A DNA stretch of 64,000 nt from Triparma columacea (taxonomy: Eukaryota; Sar; Bolidophyceae; Parmales; Triparmaceae): assembly GCA_030267965.1 (NCBI GenBank), contig BRYA01000559.1, positions 1,555-65,554 on the forward strand. Reading direction: 5' to 3'. Position numbers and translations under genes: made by a program. The notes below the pieces were generated by a model, which saw only the letters and a program-made list of their open reading frames with translations, searched no databases and was not told the DNA's origin. Positions 12,543 to 24,889 of this stretch are shown here, piece after piece (within the stretch, counting starts at the first letter, position 1; each line of letters begins with the position of its first letter).

Positions 12543-13011
12543 TTACAGTTCGTCCATGAGTTCGTCCGCGAATCCGTCGTCGTCCTCGTCGTCCTCCTCC
12601 TCTTCCTTTTCATTTCCATCATTTCCTTCCCCCCCATTTCGTTCGTTCCCCCTCCCCCCCTTCTCTTCCTCTTCGTTCGTTCTCTTCCTCTTCCCCAACC
12701 CCGGTGAGGGTGCGACCGCCGCCTTCCCTCCCTCCACTCCCCTGGCCTCCTTGACAGGAGCGAGGAGGTAAGGTGTGACGTCTTTAAGGGTCAAGCTCCA
12801 GAAGCAGTCCATGAGCCAGTTTATGCTCACCACTGCGCAACCCACAATCTGACCGCCCTCCTTGCACTAAGGAGAAGGGAGCGGTGAAAGGGGGCGAGGG
12901 TTTGGTGTGTTGGGGTTAGCCGATTCAAAAGAAATATGTTTTCCCCCATTGATGAGCCCTTCTCAAAAGCCTTGTTTCGTCAAGCTCTCTCTCTCTCTCT
13001 CTCTCTCTCTA

Positions 13012-13052
<41 letters not shown>

Positions 13053-14732
13053 TACCTTTTCCGTTTCCCCTCTTTTCGCCACAACATGCGTGATCCCCTT
13101 ATCAACAAAGTCCTCCACCTCCGCCCCCATATCCTCCGCGTACCTCGCAACCGGGTGTCTCGGTAAATTCACCCCTCCCATAACCCTCGCCTTGTATACC
13201 CGTTGTTCCTGGAGGCTTATAAGACCTGAGAATACCATACGGGTGTGAGGTGGGAGGACTGCGGAGCGTATTTTCTGTAGTATCGTAGGGACGTGTTCGA
13301 GGCATTCCTCGTCTTGCTCTGTTGTTGCCACGACCCCCCTTCCTTTCTCGACCTCCCGAACCGCAGTCACCCTGTCGACGTTCTCGTAGTACCGAGCCCA
13401 TACCCTGGCGAGGATATCGGCAGTCCAGAGGAGGCCCTTGTCGTCGTCAAGGACGGAGGGACTGCTGCCACCCTTGGTCAAGTCGGCCCCGCTTACGTTG
13501 TTGACATCTTTGAAGTTCTTGAACTGAAGGAACGATTTTCATGTGAAAAGTGTGTGTGTGTTGGGGGGGGGAGGGGGGTTGAGAGATTAATTAATCGTTC
13601 TCTTTCGCCCAGTGTGTCCCCTGCCCCTTTTCACTTCCCCCCCCCCCCCCCTCCATCTCACCTCTTCGAAATGGTACGGTCTAATATACAGTAAATTAAG
13701 CGGTGGTTCCCCCTCCCTCCCTCTCATCAAGCTATCATTATCCTTCGCATTAGCCCAAACATCTTCCCTATCATCCACCATAACGCTCATTTTCCCTCCA
13801 TCCGGGAACACCCTCTTCAAGCTTTTAACGTCCTTCCCTAAATCCCCCGTGTCGGATCGGCTTATTATCCTGTTCCCGAACAACTCCCTATTCAAATCAA
13901 CGGCCTTCTTCTCCAACTCGCTCATGTCACACTCAGTAAACACGTCAACATCAGGTGCACCGACCATGTACCTACAAACCGCGTGCGCAACCTTCAAGGC
14001 GTAGTATCTTGTCCCTGCTGTGTATATTGTTAGCTCGTACTTTTGGGACACGGAGTTTATAAAGGTACGGAGAGAAGGACGGAGCTTTAGATAGTGACGT
14101 CGGCAGAGGTGGGGGTCGGAGAAACCGAATAACTTGTAGAAGAGACTGTCACCCGAACCGACTATTGATGGGGGGGGGGGGGTTGGGGTGGATATGATGT
14201 GATTGCGTTAGCTGTGATAAGGTTTTTGCATTATTTTGACATTTTAACCAAACCGTTCAAAACTCCGCAGTGGAATATACGTCAAACCCCCCTCCCCCTC
14301 CCCCTTTCTCTCACCTCCCTTCTCTAAATTAGCGTGTTCCGCTGGTAGCAGAAAGTTCCTCACGCTTCCCTCCATCCTTTCATCCTTACAAAACACACCC
14401 GCACCCTCGTGGTCGACGCAGTGGACTAAAGTGTGGTCTAAATCGAGGATTAAGGATAGCTTACGGAGGGAACGGAGACGGGTACGCTGACGGGAGGAAT
14501 GGAGGGAGGCCTCGGAGGCTGTTACTTGGATCGTGTATCCTCCACCTACTGTGAGGTTCTGGGACTTTACGAAGGAATCATTTGAGCCGGTTTTGTTGGA
14601 GCCGTTGTTGGTGTTGTATTGGTTGGAGTATTGATCGTCGGAGGGCTCTGGGTCAGGTGCCTTTGCTCCACAGAGGCAACAAAGCCCACCGACTCTAACT
14701 GGGTGTGTGCATTTGTGGTTATTATTGGACAT
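12543..14732 (-). CDS. FCP1: RNA polymerase II CTD phosphatase Fcp1-like
   Basis: Removes phosphate from Ser residues of the RNA polymerase II C-terminal repeat so the enzyme can be recycled; nuclear. Exons 14315..14732, 13662..14161, 13056..13523 and 12543..12866 give 569 residues. The N-terminus has the Fcp1 CTHP...GLCCLCG cysteine motif. The catalytic DLDHTLVH (DxDxT) is near residue 100, and the FCPH core runs through HYLKLRPSLRTF, YELTIYTAGTRYYA and MVDDREDVW. A BRCT domain follows (MVFSGL to VVSINWLMDCFW, ending WSL). The tail is a Glu/Asp-rich run ending DELMDEL, as in the TFIIF-binding acidic end of known Fcp1. The last intron (12867-13055) carries a (CT)n microsatellite. The start of the last exon could also be 18 nt further in. 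High confidence. Confidence 0.95.
12985..13052. repeat. (CT)n microsatellite in the last Fcp1 intron
   Basis: About 68 bp of nearly pure CT on the plus strand (GA in the transcript), broken only by ATTT and TTT, directly downstream of the donor site at 13055. Confidence 0.9.
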
Positions 14733-15290
14733 GTTTGTGTGTATGTATGAATAAGATGGTTGTGTGAATGGCTGTTATATGCAGTAATATGTGGTTATTA
14801 TTGATTTGAAGGCGAATAAAAATGCCACACAAAATTCCCACGACAAGTTACGTTTGGAAAAAAGGAACTTATTTTGTTCTACACACTACGTATGGGGTAT
14901 TATACTGTATGTGTGTTGTTGTTATGTTGATGTATGTGCAAATCTCAGCGTAGAAATTGTTAGTAACGGTGTAAACAAAAATTGTGGGAATGGGCAATAA
15001 TTTTGGATAATCCTTGCCCTCGACCTGAAACCTGAAAAAGTGAGGAAATTTTGACCAGAAAGTAGGGGGAAACAACGACAATCGTATTGTGCTCTACCTA
15101 CGCCTTACGGTAGGAAGTAGCACGGCGAAATATAAAAAGTAGGTGAAAACGATGATGCAGAATTTTCCCCTACTACAGTAATACCTGATACTTTCTCGGC
15201 CTTGGCTCCATTTTTCTCCTTCTTGGGTTTTGCTCAAATAATCCTTATTGTTCATATAATCCCACAAAAAGTCCCAAAACGTCATTTAGT
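14733..15290. promoter_or_regulatory. Divergent intergenic region, Fcp1 / unrecognised gene
   Basis: 558 bp between two head-to-head genes, AT-richer than its neighbours. Short open frames on both strands look random. No conserved element could be named; it probably holds both promoters. Confidence 0.5.
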
Positions 15291-16547
15291 ATGAACGCTA
15301 TAACATACAATGACAGTATATTAAATTTGGGATCGTCAACTATGAAAATAATGCCACTTTCATGTCAGTGGAAGGAGGACGAGGGTTTCACTCTAATTGG
15401 AGATCAAGGTGTACAGCCCACTCCATTGGTCAATCAGAGAGATAGAGATGGAATGGAGATTGAGAATGAGATTGAGAATGCACACAACAACAACAACAAC
15501 AACAATACACAGAATGAGAAAGGCATCAAAATAGGACCGATGCCTATATGTATTCAAGATATCATGGGACAACCAGCTTTGATTGGAGAATGGAGAGAAA
15601 AGGATGGAATATGGGAAGATGAAAGGGAGGAAGATGAGATTCAGGAGGGAAGGAAGGAGGAGAAGGAGAGGGGAGAAGAGCTACAAGGTGAGAGAAGGTC
15701 GGAGGGAGATTTTTTAGGGGGACATTGAAGGGGACATTTTAGGGGAGAGTCGTTGCCCACCGTTTTAATCATCTCTTGTGTTATGCGACGTGCATTTAGC
15801 AGACACGGGCAATGATATAACGCCAGCAACCATCAAATGTCTTCCAAACAACCATTCTCAAGAATGCAACAACACTACAACTCCCCCACCCCCTTCCCTC
15901 TCACGTCCCCACCTCTTCCCCACTTCCATTTACCCCCCAACCCCAGTCGGTCTCTCCCTGCTCCGTTTATTAGTCTCCCACGTCCACGCCCTCTCCCTCC
16001 CTTCCCATAGTCCCCTTCACCTCCCCCCAACCTCCTCCCTCCCCCCCCCTCTATCCGAAGCCTTATCCCAAGTACAAACCCTCCTTAAAACAAGGGGACC
16101 ACCCTCCGTTCTACCGTTGTCATCCCTCGTCTCTACTACGGCACTGGAACCTCCTCAAGCACGTTTCAAAATCCTACTTAAAATCCTTACACTCCTGGGT
16201 GGGATTAAAGTAGCTAGACACGTTTATCTTAACCTACTACCATGGTGCGTTAAGGAGGCGGGAGGGGTGAAGAGGGGAAGGGAAGATGTACTAGAAGGGA
16301 TCGGGAGGGAATTTAAGGGGAGGTTGGGGAAGATTGAATTCGATAAAATCGTTATGACAGGTGAGAGACCCGCGCGTGCGCCTCCCACAAAAAAAAACAC
16401 ACACAACCAACAACCCTCTCTTCACCCCCCACCAACCATATTCACCGTTATGAAGACGTGTGGTCTGAGGTTGTGGATTCAGGTGCAATCAATGAAGACG
16501 AGTGCGACGACCTTAGGTTATTCCTAGCGGCTAAGTATTACGAATAG
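15291..16547 (+). CDS. Hypothetical protein, acidic/poly-Asn N-terminus
   Basis: Not recognised. Exons 15291..15687, 15800..16360 and 16456..16547 (GTGAG donors; acceptors TTTAG and GAAG) give 349 residues. The first exon encodes an acidic region with a run of seven Asn, then a helical Glu/Lys/Arg-rich end (KEEKERGEEL). The second begins Pro/Ser-rich and turns into a helical block (RFKILLKILTLLGGIKVARH, then CVKEAGGVKRGRED). The last exon is a compact acidic tail ending LRLFLAAKYYE. No targeting signal or membrane segment. The reading is supported by three joins that hold frame and by amino-acid-like composition across them. The second acceptor (TATGAAG) is weak and could be misplaced. Confidence 0.5.
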
Positions 16548-16969
16548 GAAGGAAAGGAATAATCGGGGGTTTTTTAATCCCTACTGAAAGCTGATTATAT
16601 TATGCTTTGCATTGAATTCTTGGGACCTTGATTCCCTCTCTCCTCTCCCTTCCCCTTCCCTCTAAACTTTCACTTAATTTCGTCGACACGGCATTTAAAG
16701 CCGCACCTCGTGTTGAGAAGAGTCGAAGAAGGTTTGGTTGGGTTAGATGTGATCGGAGAGGGGTTTTAAAGACAATTTTGTTGTAGATTCCTTGTCTGGA
16801 ATCTCTTTCGAATTTGGGTTCCGTGAATCACCCTGCTTTGTCACTAAATCAGAGAAAGGTAATATTCTAATGAATGTTGAGATTCCGTGGTTTTTAGGTG
16901 GTTGACCTTCGTCTGTACTTTATATTATTGCGATTTGACCAGTTATGTAGCCTCAAAATCATCCCCAGA
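16548..16969. other. Intergenic region, nothing recognised
   Basis: 422 bp downstream of the hypothetical gene. No ORF, repeat or RNA gene was recognised. It leads into the copia relic. Confidence 0.5.
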
Positions 16970-17102
16970 ATGAATTTATCCCATCATTAGTCGGCACGAA
17001 GTACCAGATTGCAGACTTTCTCACCAAGAAGCTAACACCGAAGGAGTTCGAGAGACTCAGGGGATTCTACGTGAGGGCGAAACACGACATGTGGCAATCC
17101 TA
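16970..17102 (+). mobile_element. Ty1/copia retrotransposon relic (end of RNase H)
   Basis: In one frame the sequence reads ...FIPSLVGTKYQIADFLTKKL then TPKEFERLRGFY and stops at TAA 17100-17102. ...Q.AD.LTK.L...F is the well-known C-terminus of the copia polyprotein RNase H domain. Nothing upstream matches the rest of the polyprotein, so this is a degraded fragment ending 27 bp before the next gene's start codon. Confidence 0.75.
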
Positions 17103-17129
17103 ACCCGATCACATCACCCTCAGAAAACT

Positions 17130-18224
17130 ATGTCGACGTTCGCTTCTGAGCTTTCTGCTCCCAGCACCACTTTTCCAATAATCAATGCCCATCGTGGTGC
17201 CGTTTATCAAGCCGTAGAAAACACTCTCCACGCTTTCTCCCTTGCGATTGAGCAAGGTGCTCGTTCTCTAGAACTCGATGTCGTTCGTTTGAAGTCCGGC
17301 GAGCTCGTCGTCTTCCACGGAGGGGGTAACCATGAAAACCCCGGAGAAGTCAGCCAGCTCGCGTCCCATATCATGGACAGAGATACCCTCTCCTCCTCTT
17401 CAGACTCCACTTTCCTTCCCTTCTCCTCCTCCACTTCCTCCCCAGAATCTTCTTCCTCTTACTCGTCTTCTTCCTCTACTTGTTCCTTTCCTTCTACCGT
17501 TCCCGAGAGCGATCCTCTCCATTTCAAGGCCTCCCCCCCCTCCCATGCAACCTACTCAGAAGTAGTACCGAACACACTTTACATAGAGGAGATGACTCTC
17601 GAGCAGGTTAAAAGGCTGAAGTTCTCTCCTACTGCTCCTGGTATCCGTTCGCTTCTCTCTATTTCCCCCCCCTCCCTGTCCTCCTCCTCCCTTCTCCAGC
17701 ATTGCGAGACAGCATCGATACCACTCCTCACAGACGTTCTCGATCTCTGCAAGTCCACCGACACACACATCGCTCTCGAGCTCAAGGGCACCGGAATCGA
17801 GCACGACTGCCTTACGATGGTCGAGGAGAGTGGCATGATTCACAACGTTACGTTCTCATCCTTCCACCCTAACAAGACAAATCTCATCCGCCGGATGAGG
17901 TGCGATATGTCCATAGTAAAAACTGCCAAGATTTTCGATACCCCTCTGCCCCGGGACTGGATCGAGCAGACGCGGAAGCTCAAGTGCAATGAAGCCCACA
18001 TCTGCTTCGCAGACAGTACCTCTCAAGCGATCGAGCTTGCACACAGGAATGGTATCAAGGTAATGGCGTGGTTTCCCCATCCTATAAACGATTCTATATG
18101 GTCCAAATTCACAGAGGACGCGGCATTATATGCTCAGGTCGCCAAGAGCGGAGTTGATGTTATGTGTGTGAACAAGCCTGATCTCCTCAAAGAGGTGTTG
18201 GATGGCATGACGGCTCCTATGTAA
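17130..18224 (+). CDS. Glycerophosphodiester phosphodiesterase (GDPD) family protein
   Basis: Hydrolyses glycerophosphodiesters to glycerol-3-phosphate and an alcohol. Single exon, 364 residues, from the first ATG. The family core is visible: AHRG (His21, Arg22), ENT at 30-32, metal-binding E48-x-D50, and the second catalytic His at 63. The usual His-Asp pair there reads His63-Gly64. LELKGTG and a closing GVDVMCVNKPDLL agree with the TIM-barrel end. Ser-rich stretches at about 100-145 and 200-215 are insertions in loops. No secretion signal or membrane segment, so probably cytosolic. The Asp-to-Gly change may alter activity. Confidence 0.88.
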   Translation: MSTFASELSAPSTTFPIINAHRGAVYQAVENTLHAFSLAIEQGARSLELDVVRLKSGELVVFHGGGNHENPGEVSQLASHIMDRDTLSSSSDSTFLPFSSSTSSPESSSSYSSSSSTCSFPSTVPESDPLHFKASPPSHATYSEVVPNTLYIEEMTLEQVKRLKFSPTAPGIRSLLSISPPSLSSSSLLQHCETASIPLLTDVLDLCKSTDTHIALELKGTGIEHDCLTMVEESGMIHNVTFSSFHPNKTNLIRRMRCDMSIVKTAKIFDTPLPRDWIEQTRKLKCNEAHICFADSTSQAIELAHRNGIKVMAWFPHPINDSIWSKFTEDAALYAQVAKSGVDVMCVNKPDLLKEVLDGMTAPM

Positions 18225-18238
18225 AATTTGAAGTTTGT

Positions 18239-18282
18239 AATTTCTCTCAAAACCACACGAAATTTCTCTCAAAACCACACGA
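18239..18282. repeat. 22-bp direct repeat in 3' intergenic gap
   Basis: Two adjacent perfect copies of a 22-bp AATTTCTCTC...CACACGA unit between the convergent GDPD and RRP5 genes. Confidence 0.85.
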
Positions 18283-18346
18283 ATCATTATCCACACCACC
18301 TTCCCCACCCCACCACCCGCACCCCCGTAACCTCTCCCCCCGCCCC

Positions 18347-21300
18347 CTAGCTGCTCTTCTCCACGTACTCCCTAGCGTACTGCTGCACCTTCTCCATATC
18401 ATCCTCCCCTCCCAACCTCTGCTCTACCTCGTACCATTTCTTGAACACGGCCTTCATGCTTTTGTCTTTCTTAATCCCGACGCCCTTGCCCCCCTCGCTT
18501 CCCGTGATCTTGACGAAGATCCTCCTCGCGGCCTCCAACGTACCGTGCTTGACCTCCTTGTCGATGTAGACGAACCACAGATCGAGCTTCTTGGGGTGCT
18601 TGTCCATGAGTCCCTCAAAAATCGTTCTCGCCCTCTCTGCGCTCCCGAACTCAAACTCAATGCTCGCAAACCTGTACGTAGCCTCGACGTGCTTGTAGCT
18701 CCCCAGGCTCAACAGCGCCCTCTTGAGGACCTCCCTACCCTCCTTCCACCTTCCCTCCCTGACGAGCCAGGCACACCAGCTAAGCCAGACCTTCTTCTTG
18801 CTTTTATTTTTCTTGCACATGTTCTCGAAGTGCGACTCTAGTCTGGATGCCATCTTCGCCCTATCCTTCTTCCCCTTAATCTTCCCCAGAGCCCCCTCCA
18901 TGACCTCGGCCGTTCTCATCATTATCTTCTTCCCGCTTACACCACCCCTGCAAGCATTCTGTATCGCCGTTAGGAACGTCCCCTCGGTACCGTACTCGAG
19001 CTCCATGGTTATCCTGGCCATGTAAACATTGGTCTTCTCCTCCTCCTTCGTAAACGCGATTCTCTCGACGGCCCTGTCCGCCACCGCCCTGGCGGCGTCG
19101 TAGTCGGCGGAGTAAATGTGGAATGCCATGTAGCGAATCCAAATGGAGCTCTCGTTCGGCGATCCGGCCAGCAGCCTCTCGAAGTCTTCCGTTGACTGGG
19201 GGTTGGCATCGGCCTCCCCTGAGGCCAATAAATCCTCCCTCCGAGAGACCTCGGCCTCTTTCTCCTTCCGAGACATTTTCTTCTTGGCCTTCTTCCCTTC
19301 CTCATCATCAGAATCACTATCCTCGTCCATATCGTCGTCTCCCTTACTTCCGAAGTTGAAGCCGGCATCTTCCTCCTCGCTATCATCGTCATCATCACTC
19401 TCACTATCATCGCCACTCTCACTCTCACTCTCGCTCTCTTCCTCCTCGCTCTCTTCCTCCTCCCCGCCCATCTTTCCCTTGAGCTTCTCCATGAAGTTGT
19501 CGTCGTCGCTATCCAATCCGTCTTCGTTCTCCTCGTCCTCCTCCATAGGAACAATCCCATCCTCCTCCTCCTCACTCTCGCTCTCGCTCCCCTCCTCCTC
19601 CTCCTCCTCCTCCCCCTCGCTCTCACTCTCACTCTCCTCCTCACTGGTGTCCCCCCCGCCCTCTCCCGCGAAGTAGCTCTCCTTCAACCCCAAGCTCAGC
19701 TTCTCCTTGTCCCCGTCCCTGACCTTGCTGAGCACCACCGCCTTCACCAGGTCCCCGGGGGTGTAGAGCTTCTCAATGTCCTCGACGTACTCGTCGTTGA
19801 GCTCGGAAATGTGCACCAGGCCGCTGATGTCACTGTTTACAAACTTGACGAAAACTGTGATGAGCAAAAAGCGACAAAATTAAAGAGAGTGAGCAAGCGA
19901 TAAAGCGCGTTGTTTTCCAATTTGTTGTTCCCTCACCTCCGTAGCTCTCGATCCTTGTGACAACTCCAGGGAGCATGTCTCCCTTTTCAATCTCGTCGAA
20001 GGTCAGCCTGTCCTCGTCCTTCACGACCTTGCTTTCCCTCAAATTCAAGTTAACGAACCTTTTCTTCGTGTCGACCTTGCTGATGTAGCCGGCAACCAAC
20101 CTTCCCGAGGGGAACTCTTTGAAGGGGTCGGCGACGAAGGTGTCGGCTAGGTCCTTAAGCAGGCACTTGCCCGTCCAGCCGTTTCCCAATCTCAAGAAGC
20201 AGCCCTTCTTGTTGGTCTCAATCACGAAAGCCTTGGCGATGTCCCCAACCTCGAACTCAGGTATAGTATCCTCCTCATGCTTGCGCAAGCTAATTTCGAT
20301 CCTTCCCTGGTCGTTGCTGATGACGGTTCCAGTGTGGATCTGTCCGTGCTGGAATATTTTGTTGCTCTCCCTGAGAAGATTATGGGTTAGTGTAAGTTGC
20401 TTTTCATAGCGACCGGACCGAAGGCGGGTATGAGGACGCTCCACAAAAGCAACTAGATTCCTATTTGCACTTTCTTCTCCTCGACTTTCGTCAAGTCCCT
20501 TCACAGCGCCCACTACTTAACAAGTGAAGGCCGTTCCAGTCATGCACACACCGTATACGTAACCTTCTCCCGCGACTCGTTTCGCTCTACGCCCCCCCCC
20601 CTCCCCCCCTTCTTCTCTCAACTCACCTTAGCGGCATGTTCTCCCACTCCTCCGACAGCTGCGTGATGCAGACGCGTCCCGTGAAGCCCTCCCTCAGCTC
20701 CACCATGATCCCCGGGGGGTTGGGGCACTTGATCTTCGTGTTGATCCTTACCTCCATGGTCGCTCCGACGTCGGGAACCTTCCTATCCCCGATCGAGACC
20801 GTTCGCCCCACGCTGCCCTTGAGAGAAGCGAATTTTCTCTCGCTGACGGCAATCTGGCCTTTATGGTTCTTGGTCACAACCACCTTGACCCTATCCCCCT
20901 CCTCGGTGGCAATCATTTCGGTGCGGCTTCCCCAGACCTTGACTCCCGGGCTGCACCTGATGTGGCAGCCCTTCCCCTTAAGGGCCTCCTCGATGACCCC
21001 TTCGACGCAAACCCCTACCTCGAACTTGTCTGCGTCCATCGGTGGAACGGAGCCGAGGTTGGTGAGGTCGATGTAGGTGAGGTCCTCAACGGTGTCGGCC
21101 GAGGCGACAGTAGCGTTGCGGATGACAGACCCAACCTTAAGGCCGGAGAAGGGGTGGGAAGGTGGAATGAGGACCCCGTCGCCCCCGACGACTCCGGCTC
21201 CCTTGTCGCCCGAGTACATGCTCATGTGGACCCTGATCCTACACTTTCCAGGGAACCGGCCGTCGAGCATCTTCACGTAGGCCCTGTCCTTCTTGAGGTC

Positions 21301-24020
21301 GACGACCTCGACCTTGCCTACGGTCGAGCCGACGGTCTTGGAGAGCATCTTCTCCTTCGAGGTGGCCTTTGGGATGGTGCAGAGTATCTTCCCCGCCTTG
21401 GCGTCGATCTTGCTTATCTTCACCCTTACGGTGTCGTAGAGCTGCAACTCCCCCCCGCCTTTCAGGGCCGGGACTAGCGCGGTGTGGTGGTTCATGAACC
21501 TGACGAAGGCCCCGTGCGCGGAGACCTTGTTGGCGACCCATCCCGTAACGACGTCGCCGACGCTAAGGCTCTTGAGTGCCCTCGGGACCTCCGCCCTCTC
21601 TTCAACGATCTGCTTCCTGAAGGTGACTATGGGTGTGTGGGGGAACTTCTTCTCCTTGGAAACGACGAGCCCCTGGGCCTTGACCTTCTTCCCGACCTTG
21701 ATGTCCTTCTTCACCTCCTTAGAAGGATCGGAGGGCTTATTGTACTTGTCCTTGAAGGCGTCGAACTCGCATTTGCAGGATCCTCCTTTGCCCTCCATGA
21801 CAATCTCCCCGTCCTCGATCGATACGACAGTGAGCTCCTTCTCCAGGATGAGGTCCCCAACTTCGTAGGTTCCACTCGGGACCTTCTCGGCAGGCTTGGA
21901 CTTCTTTTTCAGATCTAGACTGAGGCCCATCCTCCCTCCCCCCCCCTTTACACCAATGCCAGTGAACCTCGCCTTGACGATCTCTCCGACCTTATAGTTG
22001 ACCGTTGGGTCCTCGACCCCCTGTTCCTCCGCCAGCGTCGTCGCCTGCACGTTCCCGTGTGTGTTGTTCACGAAAGTGACGGTGATCCCCTTCTTGTCTA
22101 CCTTGGTGATGAAGCCCGTGCTGACATCGTTGACGTCCATTTCATGGTAGCTCCCCCACATTTCCTCCTTCACGAGCTCGCGGCGGGCGGTCGCCATGCA
22201 GCGGCGGCCTTCGACGTCCACGGTGAGAACCTTGACGTCCATCTTGCCCCCGACCTTGTCCTGGTTCTTTCCCTTGAGGTGGATTTTGCTGACCATTGCG
22301 TTGACACCCTGTGGGGGGGGGGAGGGCGCGAGCGAGCGACGAGACGCAACGAATCGCGAGAGCGTTTGTTTTGGGGTTAGTATACCTGTCGTCATGTTTT
22401 GCTCCACTCTAACCTTCACTCACCTCGCCCAGCTTAACAACGACTCCGTAATCCCCCTGCTTAACGATCTCCGCCCCCCTGTACCTCTCCCCGACTTCAA
22501 TGTCCCCGTAATCCAGCACCTTGGCCTCCACGATCTCCTTCTTGAGGGATCCCTTTAGCCAGTCGTCCATCCTGTGGTGCCCCAAGATCCTTATTACCGC
22601 CTCCTTCCCGGTAGGGAAGTTCTTGCGGACGGCGGATTCGGAGTTATCGTTTATGCCGAGTTCGCTAACGTGTACGAACACGATCTCGTCCTCTTGTGTG
22701 GTTCCATTTTTCCTCTTCTTCCCAACTGAGCCTGAGTTGTCAGCAGCTGCTGAGGCCGTGAACCAGACGCCAATCTTAGGCTCGACTCTAGAGACCTTCC
22801 CCTGAACTTTGTCGCCCCTACGATGATCCTTCGCCGAGCCCCTCATTTCCTTTACGTGCTCCCTCTCGGAGAACCTGACAGTCTTGGACTTCCCGTCAAC
22901 CAGGATGACCCTTGCGGTGATGCCCTCAGATCTCTTCTTCTTGTAGTGATCCTTCCATCCCTCCCCGAATTTCATGAGTTCCCCTTCCTGTATGGATCCC
23001 TTAAATCCTCCTAAAAAGCTCAGCATAACCCCATTCCTCGCGAATCCATCAACGTCGCATCTAACCATCATCCCAGGTCTCACCCCCTTCAGGTTAAAAG
23101 CGCTGCAACCCGGGTCGACGTGGTTTGGCTGAACCGTTACCTCCGTTGCTGTCGATACGTCGTTAGTAACCGTAACCATACGTGCCTCCCTGTTGGACTT
23201 AACGACGACAACGTCAAGTGTGGCTCCAATAGCGACCTTAGAGGTACCGGAGTAGAGCTTGTGGGGGAGGAAACACTTCACACCGCCGAGGCCGAGGGAA
23301 CAGGACCAACCGTGGTCCTCGGAACCCTCGACTTTTACGCGAACGACCTGACCGAAGGAGATCTGGTCGAGGGTTAGGCCCCGGTTTACGTGGGTGGGGG
23401 AAGGGGAGAGCTCCACCCTGAGATGAGGGGAGGGAGTGCGTTGGTGTTTTGTTGTGTTAGGGAAGAAGAGGAAAGGGCGCCATTGTTGCAGTGGTGTCTT
23501 CATAATTGAGGCCTCATTTCGTCCACATTTTGTCCGATCATTTAGTCCAATCTCACCTCTTCTCCGTCCTGCTCACAGAGAGTACTGCGAACGCAGTCAT
23601 GGTCCCTGGGGACAGGGAAACCTCTAGGGGGGGCTCAGTCTGGTCCTTCCTCATAACGTACCCTACCAGTCCGTTGGGGAGTGATACTGTAATAAGATCG
23701 TCGCTGAAGACCTGGTTGACCACACCTAGAACCTTCATTCCCTTGTCCAATCTGGAGAATCCTATGCCCTCGATCGTGGAGGTCCTTTCGTCGTGCTTGA
23801 CGTTACCCCCACCCATGGTGTGCCTGGTGGTCTTGGATATCATATCCTCCACTGTTTTTTCGACCTTTCGTCTCTTGGCAGAGGAGGGGGTGGTTGAGGA
23901 GGTTGAGAAGAGGAAATCACCGTCGGTTTTTGTAGTGGTAGGATGTTTGTCGGTAGATGAGGCGGTGGTGGGATCGACAGTGGGTTTACCTCCACGAGGG
24001 AAGGCAGTGGCTGCAGGCAT
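18347..24020 (-). CDS. RRP5: rRNA biogenesis protein RRP5 (PDCD11-like)
   Basis: Nucleolar scaffold that binds pre-rRNA with many S1 domains and is needed for making both ribosomal subunits. Exons 23557..24020, 22424..23417, 20627..22308, 19937..20370 and 18347..19854 give 1,693 residues. About a dozen S1 modules run from residue about 70 to 1230; good examples are VGDVVTGWVANKVSAHGAFV and the last one ending SDISGLVHISEL. A long Ser/Glu/Asp tract follows. The C-terminal 260 residues are HAT/TPR-like repeats (FERLLAGSPNESSIWIRYMA to KWYEVEQRLG), the region that contacts small-subunit factors. The length and domain order match yeast and human orthologues. Its first exon, first intron and promoter are duplicated at 26250-27491. 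Confidence 0.95.
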
Positions 24021-24464
24021 CTTGGTGTAGGGTTTCTGGTGGTTGGTTTCTATATTATCCCCTTACTGAATTAGGCTTCTATTGTGTGTTTGTGTTGTAG
24101 TTGAAGGGTGTATATTCGTCGTAGTTAGTTTAAAAGTGTCGTAAATGTGTTTTGTTTGTCCTTTTTTCTATCTCAAAGAAAAAGTGGCTTGAGATTTGTG
24201 GCCATCGAAATCCAAGGCCAGAGTTGTCCCTTCTAAAGTTTAGGAAATACATATCTCAAGTTCACTGGGGTTATGACGTGAACAAATTGTCCGAATGTGC
24301 CTGTATGAGTTTCTCCCAACTTGCATTAAAAAATCTCAATTTGCGATGTGCTTCTTTTATTCCTAAGTGCTCCTTCTTCTTCTACTGTATTCGCTCTCTC
24401 TTCCTTCCTTCCCCTCTCAACACACTCTCAACACAACTCATACAACACGTATCAAACTACAACC
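24021..24464. promoter_or_regulatory. RRP5 5' region, bidirectional and duplicated
   Basis: 444 bp between RRP5 (minus) and a plus-strand signal-peptide ORF. 24021-24382 recurs almost unchanged at 27126-27491, in front of the FAM210-like gene, so it probably carries working promoter sequence. A pyrimidine-rich stretch precedes the plus ORF. Confidence 0.55.
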
Positions 24465-24638
24465 ATGAAAAACATAATCCTTAGTCAATACATATCCCTG
24501 CTAATAACACTCTTAATTATTATCCCAACAACCTCATTCTCACCCTCACCCTCACCCTCAGCTAGAGCATCAACAGCGACCTTGAAACAGAAGTACTCTT
24601 CACATAACCCTAACCCTAACTACTCCTCAGCGCTCTAA
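24465..24638 (+). pseudogene. Short signal-peptide ORF, probably a truncated gene
   Basis: 57 codons from an ATG. A hydrophobic signal-peptide-like stretch (SLLITLLIIIPTTS) is followed by Phe and a Ser/Pro/Ala-rich segment, which resembles a bipartite plastid presequence. It then stops at TAA. A further open stretch at 24660-24860 (EEEENEVKYIQLSSRK) could be a downstream exon, but no join is convincing. The palindromic repeat block starts right after it, so I infer a gene cut short by rearrangement. A real small protein is not excluded. Confidence 0.4.
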
Positions 24639-24889
24639 CCATCGCTCTAAGCAATGTGTGTACTCCTCAGCGCGTCTCCCAAACCCTTCCCTTCTCTCAA
24701 CAACACAACTCCCCAAAACGGAGGGGGGAGGAGGAGGAGGAAAACGAAGTCAAATATATACAATTATCAAGCAGGAAGGCGCGGTGCGTTTTATCCATCG
24801 ACAGAGACAGTGGGAGACAGTGGGAGGGTAGAGAGAGGGTTCAAAAGGAGGTACTGGTGTAGGCAAATTTGGAGGAGGAGGAGGTAACT

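Noticed and set aside
15640..15830. Minus-strand frame at 15641-15829
   Set aside because: Overlaps an exon join of the plus-strand gene and shows only shadow composition.
24604..24620. CCCTAACCCTAAC telomere-like repeat
   Set aside because: Only two to three units, inside an open frame within unique sequence; too short for a telomeric remnant.
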